DNA of 19,031 nucleotides, from contig JAZRGE010000055.1 in NCBI GenBank assembly GCA_045644025.1, forward strand, positions 1-19,031. Reading direction: 5' to 3'. The translations under genes were made by a program, and so were the position numbers. Source of the stretch: JAZRGE01 sp045644025. Lineage in GTDB: Bacteria; Bacillota; Clostridia; Oscillospirales; Acutalibacteraceae. The notes beneath the pieces were generated by a model. That model was not told where the DNA came from. It made no database searches and was given only the letters and a program-made list of their open reading frames with translations. Positions 14,144 through 19,031 of the stretch are shown here, piece after piece. Each line of letters begins with the position of its first letter. The first letter of the stretch is position 1.

Positions 14144-15019
14144 ATGTCATTTTCGGCAGAAGTAAAAAATGAACTTTGCAGAATTAGGCAAAAAAAGTGC
14201 TGTGATATGGCCGAATGTTACGGTATGCTGGCACTTTCCCGTTGCTTTACAAAAGATAATATATCCTTGCTCACCGAGCACGAGGAAACTGCATTGCGCT
14301 TCAGTAGGTTGCTGAGAGATTGTTTCGGTGTGGATACCAAGATAAGCCTCGGCGGCGTGAAGATTCAGAATATGACCGTGACTGTGGGCAGTGATGAGCA
14401 GCGCAATAAGATTTTTAGTGTTATAGAAGAGCAGGATCTGCTGAATAGAATTATCTATAGAGAATGTTGTGCTTCGGCTTTTCTAAGAGGTGCATTTTTA
14501 GCATCCGGAAGCATTGCCGATCCTAATAAAGGTTACCATATGGAGTTTGTTTGCAACGATGCCGAAGCTGCCAGATTTTTATCCAACATAGCCAGGCAAT
14601 ATTGCTCGGCCTTGGCGGTGGCAGAGCGTGGGCGCACCGTGGTTGCCTACACAAAGGATAGCTCTGTGATTGAAGATATTCTCACGTTTATGAATGCCAC
14701 AGGCCACACTCTGGAATTTATGAACGTGAAGATATATAAGGATTTTCGCAACAGAATAAACCGTGAGCGGAATTGTGATACAGCCAATATAAATAAGACT
14801 GTGGAAGCCGCATTTCGCCACAGAGCAGCCATTGCCAAGCTGAAAAAATCGGGCAGGCTGAGCCATCTGGAAGAGGATCTGCAGTTGGTGGCATTGCTCA
14901 GAGATGAAAATCCCGATGCCACGCTTAATGAGTTAGCACAGCTATGCGATCCGCCGCGCAATAAGGCGTGGGTGAATCGCAGGCTTAATAAGATAGAGGA
15001 ATTGGCCGAAGAAGAATAA
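14144..15019 (+). CDS. whiA: DNA-binding protein WhiA
   Basis: A 291-residue regulator found in nearly all Gram-positives, made of a LAGLIDADG homing-endonuclease-like N-terminal domain and a C-terminal helix-turn-helix. Seen: the family start SFSAEVKNELCRI, RGAFLASGSIADPNKGYHMEF (the degenerate LAGLIDADG region around residues 124–145), and the C-terminal HTH from about 245 with the typical WVNRRLNKIEELA end. It affects chromosome segregation and division in Bacillus and sporulation in Streptomyces. Slightly shorter than most homologues. AGGAG lies 9 nt before the ATG. Confidence 0.95.
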   Translation: MSFSAEVKNELCRIRQKKCCDMAECYGMLALSRCFTKDNISLLTEHEETALRFSRLLRDCFGVDTKISLGGVKIQNMTVTVGSDEQRNKIFSVIEEQDLLNRIIYRECCASAFLRGAFLASGSIADPNKGYHMEFVCNDAEAARFLSNIARQYCSALAVAERGRTVVAYTKDSSVIEDILTFMNATGHTLEFMNVKIYKDFRNRINRERNCDTANINKTVEAAFRHRAAIAKLKKSGRLSHLEEDLQLVALLRDENPDATLNELAQLCDPPRNKAWVNRRLNKIEELAEEE

Positions 15020-15038
15020 ATTCGGGAAGGAAAGCAAA

Positions 15039-18000
15039 ATGGGCTTTGTGCATCTGCATCTGCATAGTGAATATAGCCTGCTGGACGGCGCCTGCCGTAT
15101 CGGTGAGCTGTGCAGCGCTGTAAAGGCGTTGGGGCAGGATGCTGTGGCAATCACAGATCACGGTGTGATGTATGGTGCTATTGAGTTTTATCATCAGGCC
15201 AAAAAGCATGGAATAAAGCCTATTATCGGTTGCGAAGTTTATGTAGCACCTCGAAGCCGATTTGATAAAACAAAGGAGTTTGATAGTGATTACAGCCACT
15301 TGGTGCTCCTTTGCAAGAATGAAGAAGGATATAAAAATCTTTGCAGGCTTTGCTCGGCAGGATTCACAGAAGGTTTCTACACCAAGCCCAGAGTGGATTG
15401 GGAGCTGCTTTGCAAATATTCCGATGGCCTTATTGCTCTTTCGGCATGTCTTGCCGGCGAAATACCTAAAGCGCTTTCTGTTGGCAATTATGAAGAAGCC
15501 AGGCGCATTGCGCTGAAATACAGAGATACGTTCGGTGCTGAGAATTTTTATCTGGAACTGCAGGATCACGGGATCGACGAGCAAAAGAACGTTAACACCG
15601 GTATTATTCGCATTGCCAGAGAAACCGGTATTCATTTGGTGGCTACCAACGATGTCCACTATGTGAAAAAAGAGGATAGCCGTGTTCAGAATGTGTTGGT
15701 TTGCATTCAAACGGGGCACACGGTAGGGGAGGAAAACCCCTTAAGATTCCCCACAGAAGAATTTTATATAAAAAGCGAAGAAGAAATGGCCGAACTTTTT
15801 CCGGCTATTCCATCTGCTTTGGAAAACACTGTTAAGATCGCCGAGATGTGCAATCTGGAGTTTGAATTCGGAAAAATAAAGCTTCCCGTGTTTGATATCG
15901 GCCCAAAGGATCATTATCAGTTTTTCCGAGAAATGTGCTTTGAGGGATTGCATCGCATATATGGCGCCAATCCCGAAAAAAGCGTGGTGGACAGGCTTGA
16001 GTATGAGCTTGATACCATTAATAAAATGGGCTATACCGATTATTATCTTATAGTGCAGGATTTTGTGAATCACGCAAAATCAAAGGGTATTCCCGTGGGT
16101 CCCGGCCGTGGATCGGGTGCGGGCAGCCTTGCAGCCTACTGTATTGGCATCACGGGTATCGATCCGATAAGATATAATCTCCTTTTTGAAAGATTTCTTA
16201 ATCCCGAGCGTGTTTCCATGCCGGATTTTGATATAGATTTTTGCTATGTAAGGCGCCAGGAAGTAATTGACTATGTGAACGCCAAATACGGATCCGATCA
16301 CGTGGCTCAGATAGTCACATTCGGCACAATGGCGGCAAGGGCTGCCATACGCGACGTAGGCAGAGCCTTGGAGATACCTTATGCCACCTGCGATAAGATA
16401 GCGAAGCTTGTGCCGCAGAAGTTGGATATTACAATAGAGAAGGCGTTGGAAGAATCTCCCGAGCTTAAGGAGTTTTACGAAAACGATCCGATTGTAACCG
16501 AACTTATTGATACGGCTATGAAGGTGGAGGGTATGCCGCGCCATTCTTCCACCCATGCGGCAGGCGTTGTTATCACCGATCGACCCGTGGTGGAATACGT
16601 ACCGTTAGCCAGCAACGACGGTGCCGCCGTTACTCAATACACAATGACTGCGTTGGACGAGCTTGGGCTTCTTAAGATGGATTTTCTCGGCCTTCGCAAC
16701 CTTACTGTTATATCCGATACCGAAAAAATGGTGCGCCGCCACACTCCCGATTTCAGCGTGGAAAACATTCCGCTGGACGACCCTGCCACAATGGAGATGA
16801 TGTCGCAGGGGAACACGGCAGGTGTGTTTCAGTTTGAATCGGCGGGAATGAAGAGTGTTTTGCGGTCTTTGCATCCCAACAGCATCGAAGATCTTATTGC
16901 TGTTATTTCGCTTTATCGCCCCGGCCCTATGGATTCTATTCCAAAATATATCCATAACAGGCACAATCCGGGCAAGATAACCTACTCCACACCGCTTATA
17001 AAGCCTATATTGGACGTGACCTACGGCTGTGTTGTTTATCAGGAGCAGGTTATGCAGATATTCCGCTCCTTGGCAGGATATTCTCTGGGCAGAGCCGATA
17101 TCGTTCGAAGAGCTATGTCTAAAAAGAAGCACGATGTGATGCAAAAGGAGCGCCAGGCCTTTGTTTACGGCGATGACGGTACGAACGGCTCGGCATCTTG
17201 TGAAGGTGCAATAAAAAGGGGAGTGAGCGAGAACGCTGCCAATAAGCTCTACGATGAGCTTGTGGCATTCAGTTCTTATGCTTTCAACAAATCCCATGCT
17301 GCTGCATACGCTATTGTAGCCTACCGCACAGCCTACCTTAAATGCCACTATCCCAAAGAATATATGGCAGCTTTATTAACAAGCATACTTGACACGAGTG
17401 ATAAAGTTGCGGTATATATATCTGAGTGCCAAAAAATGAATATCGACGTTTTGCCCCCTGATATCAACGAAAGTGATATGGGATTCACAGTTTCGGGCAA
17501 TAGTATTCGCTTTGGCCTTTTGGCCGTGAAGAACCTTGGCCGTGGGCTTATCAATCAGCTTGTGGCCGATAGAGAAAGAAACGGCAGATATAAATCTATG
17601 CATGATTTTGTGCAGAGGCTCTACGGCAGAGATATGAACCGCCGAGCCTTGGAAGCGCTTATTCGCTCCGGCTCTATGGATTCACTTCCCGGCACACGCA
17701 ACTGCAAGCTTAAAAATATCGAGGGTATAATGTCTTCTGCCGAGGCGGCTTATTCAAAGGCGAGCATCGGCCAGCTTGGCTTCTTCGATAGCGATATTGC
17801 CGATTCGGCGGTGAAGGATTATTATATGCCCGATATTCCCGAAATGGCAAAGGCGGATCTGCTTGCAGGAGAAAAAGAAACGTTGGGATTTTTTGTTTCG
17901 GGGCATCCTGTGCAGAAATTTGAAGAATATATCAAGCGGTTCGCCTGTGTTAACACGGCCGAGATAGCTGAGCGGGCAGAAACGGGCGATATTAAAGACA

Positions 18001-18542
18001 ACGATATGGTCTGCGTGGTCGGCATGGTGGAAAAGGTGCGCACCAAATCCACCAAATCAGAGCAGACTATGGCCTTTGTGGAACTGGAAGATGTGCTGGG
18101 CAGCATAAACGTTCTGGTGTTTCCGAAGGTCTATGATAAGTTTTCCCACGCTCTTACGGGCGGCAAAATAATAAAAATAGGCGGCCGTTTGGCCATGCGC
18201 GAGGATCGTTCTCCGGAGATAATATGCGAAAGTGTTGCAGAGCTGGATGAAAACGATGCCGTAGCGCCGCCAAAGGCAGCCGCAAAAGTGCACAGTAAGG
18301 TGAAGGATGGCCTTTATCTTAGGGTGAAAAGTGAAGATTCGGCAGAATTCAAGCGGGCGATGAAATGTATTGAGATTTTCGATGGCAGTTCGTCCCTTTG
18401 CGTTCAGTTTACCCAAAGCGGCAGGGTTGTGCGAGATCCTGATGGAATAAGGGTGGATGTGAATCCTACGCTTTTGGCTGAACTTCGCAAAATATTGGGA
18501 AATGAAAATGTTAAATACATCGAAAGGGGTATTGAAAAATGA
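15039..18542 (+). CDS. dnaE: DNA polymerase III subunit alpha (DnaE type)
   Basis: This 1167-residue replicative polymerase acts in Bacillota mainly in lagging-strand initiation alongside PolC. Domains in order: an N-terminal PHP domain with intact metal-site motifs HLHLHSEYSLLDG (5–17) and AITDHG; palm with the catalytic aspartates in PDFDIDFC (D398, D400); fingers with YRPGPMDSIPKYI and FNKSHAAAYA; tandem helix-hairpin-helix; and a C-terminal OB fold (about 990–1070, MVCVVGMVEKVRTK to SINVLVFPKVY). There is no inserted exonuclease domain, which distinguishes it from PolC. A GGAAGG-type site precedes the ATG. Its stop overlaps the pfkA start (ATGA). Confidence 0.97.
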   Translation: MGFVHLHLHSEYSLLDGACRIGELCSAVKALGQDAVAITDHGVMYGAIEFYHQAKKHGIKPIIGCEVYVAPRSRFDKTKEFDSDYSHLVLLCKNEEGYKNLCRLCSAGFTEGFYTKPRVDWELLCKYSDGLIALSACLAGEIPKALSVGNYEEARRIALKYRDTFGAENFYLELQDHGIDEQKNVNTGIIRIARETGIHLVATNDVHYVKKEDSRVQNVLVCIQTGHTVGEENPLRFPTEEFYIKSEEEMAELFPAIPSALENTVKIAEMCNLEFEFGKIKLPVFDIGPKDHYQFFREMCFEGLHRIYGANPEKSVVDRLEYELDTINKMGYTDYYLIVQDFVNHAKSKGIPVGPGRGSGAGSLAAYCIGITGIDPIRYNLLFERFLNPERVSMPDFDIDFCYVRRQEVIDYVNAKYGSDHVAQIVTFGTMAARAAIRDVGRALEIPYATCDKIAKLVPQKLDITIEKALEESPELKEFYENDPIVTELIDTAMKVEGMPRHSSTHAAGVVITDRPVVEYVPLASNDGAAVTQYTMTALDELGLLKMDFLGLRNLTVISDTEKMVRRHTPDFSVENIPLDDPATMEMMSQGNTAGVFQFESAGMKSVLRSLHPNSIEDLIAVISLYRPGPMDSIPKYIHNRHNPGKITYSTPLIKPILDVTYGCVVYQEQVMQIFRSLAGYSLGRADIVRRAMSKKKHDVMQKERQAFVYGDDGTNGSASCEGAIKRGVSENAANKLYDELVAFSSYAFNKSHAAAYAIVAYRTAYLKCHYPKEYMAALLTSILDTSDKVAVYISECQKMNIDVLPPDINESDMGFTVSGNSIRFGLLAVKNLGRGLINQLVADRERNGRYKSMHDFVQRLYGRDMNRRALEALIRSGSMDSLPGTRNCKLKNIEGIMSSAEAAYSKASIGQLGFFDSDIADSAVKDYYMPDIPEMAKADLLAGEKETLGFFVSGHPVQKFEEYIKRFACVNTAEIAERAETGDIKDNDMVCVVGMVEKVRTKSTKSEQTMAFVELEDVLGSINVLVFPKVYDKFSHALTGGKIIKIGGRLAMREDRSPEIICESVAELDENDAVAPPKAAAKVHSKVKDGLYLRVKSEDSAEFKRAMKCIEIFDGSSSLCVQFTQSGRVVRDPDGIRVDVNPTLLAELRKILGNENVKYIERGIEK

Positions 18543-19031
18543 GTGTTAAGAGAATCGGTATTGTTACAAGCGGAGGCGACGCTCCCGGTATGAATGCCGC
18601 TGTGCGTGCTGTTGTGCGTACTGCAATCGGAATGGGTCTGGAGGTTTATGGTGTTATCCGCGGATACAACGGACTCATCGAAAAAGATGTTTTTGAAATG
18701 AACTGCCGCTCTGTTTCGGATATAATCCATCGCGGCGGTACTATGCTCTACACCGCAAGATGCCTTGAGTTCAAAACAGAAGAGGGTATCAACAGAGCTG
18801 TAGAAAATTGTAAAGAACTGGGCATCGATGGCTTGGTTGTTATTGGTGGAGACGGTTCCTTCCGCGGCGCCAAGGATCTTTCCGAAAGAGGAATTCCTTG
18901 CGTTGGTGTGCCCGCCACTATTGATAACGATATTTCCTGCTCTGATTACACAATCGGTTTCGACACAGCACTTAACACCGCTGTTGAGATGATCGACCGC
19001 CTGCGTGATACAATGCAGTCTCACGATCGTT
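18539..19031 (+). CDS. pfkA: ATP-dependent 6-phosphofructokinase, partial (3' end beyond window)
   Basis: The first 164 residues of phosphofructokinase, which makes fructose-1,6-bisphosphate in glycolysis. Seen: GIVTSGGDAPGMNAAVR (7–23), GGDGS (103–107), where the glycine after the first Asp marks ATP rather than pyrophosphate use, and catalytic PATIDNDI (D129 corresponds to the proton acceptor), then TIGFDTALNT. The ATG overlaps the dnaE stop by 4 nt, so translation is probably coupled and the two genes share a message. AAAGGGG about 10 nt upstream serves as the ribosome-binding site. The dnaE–pfkA order is common in Firmicutes, where a pyruvate kinase gene often follows. Confidence 0.95.
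   Translation, partial: MSVKRIGIVTSGGDAPGMNAAVRAVVRTAIGMGLEVYGVIRGYNGLIEKDVFEMNCRSVSDIIHRGGTMLYTARCLEFKTEEGINRAVENCKELGIDGLVVIGGDGSFRGAKDLSERGIPCVGVPATIDNDISCSDYTIGFDTALNTAVEMIDRLRDTMQSHDR

Noticed and set aside
16605..17348. Long - strand ORF (247 codons) inside dnaE
   Set aside because: It lies wholly antisense to the conserved polymerase domain, has no recognisable motif and no convincing ribosome-binding site. It is a coding shadow.

Overview
The window looks like a Bacillota chromosome, most likely class Clostridia. The evidence is the block hprK – ROK glucokinase – murB – whiA – dnaE – pfkA, purine-rich Shine-Dalgarno sites in front of nearly every gene, and consensus TTGACA/TATAAT promoters. 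The genus cannot be fixed from the sequence. The left third (about 1–5900) is visibly AT-richer and is an accessory, anti-phage type region. The right two thirds are conserved housekeeping DNA.

Left region, all on the + strand. An OLD-family ATPase/TOPRIM nuclease (131–1933) has its own consensus promoter and its own terminator. It is followed by an unrecognised 50-residue protein (2099–2251), also with its own promoter and terminator. The two promoters share a 48-bp block, 24/26 identical in its left half, which reaches well upstream of the -35 box and so suggests a common regulator. Next is a gene-free stretch (2252–2592) with an array in which the motif RCAAC recurs eight times at exactly 11-bp steps, ending about 90 bp before a promoter. 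That promoter drives an overlapping three-gene operon that fits the ABC-three-component (ABC-3C) conflict systems: a predicted nuclease effector with ABC-3C-type C-terminus, an 81-aa middle component, and a DUF2326-type coiled-coil ABC ATPase. A perfect 14-bp inverted repeat then acts as the likely terminator of this operon and also contains the Shine-Dalgarno of a shortened TnpV-like gene, a relic of a mobile element.

The boundary is an initiator tRNA-fMet gene on the - strand (5964–6040, CCA encoded, C1·A72 mismatch). It has its own promoter, a leader hairpin and an intrinsic terminator.

Right of the tRNA is a - strand run: ychF, nfeD, an SPFH/Band 7 gene, a D-aspartate-ligase-like ATP-grasp gene, an aspartate racemase family gene and a hotdog thioesterase. 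The ligase–racemase pair resembles the Enterococcus faecium pair that makes D-Asp and attaches it to peptidoglycan precursors. Divergent from ychF, the + strand cluster combines carbon-flux sensing (HprK, glucokinase, PfkA), cell wall synthesis (MurB), division control (WhiA) and replication (DnaE). The rapZ and yvcK genes that often sit between murB and whiA are absent. pfkA runs off the right end.
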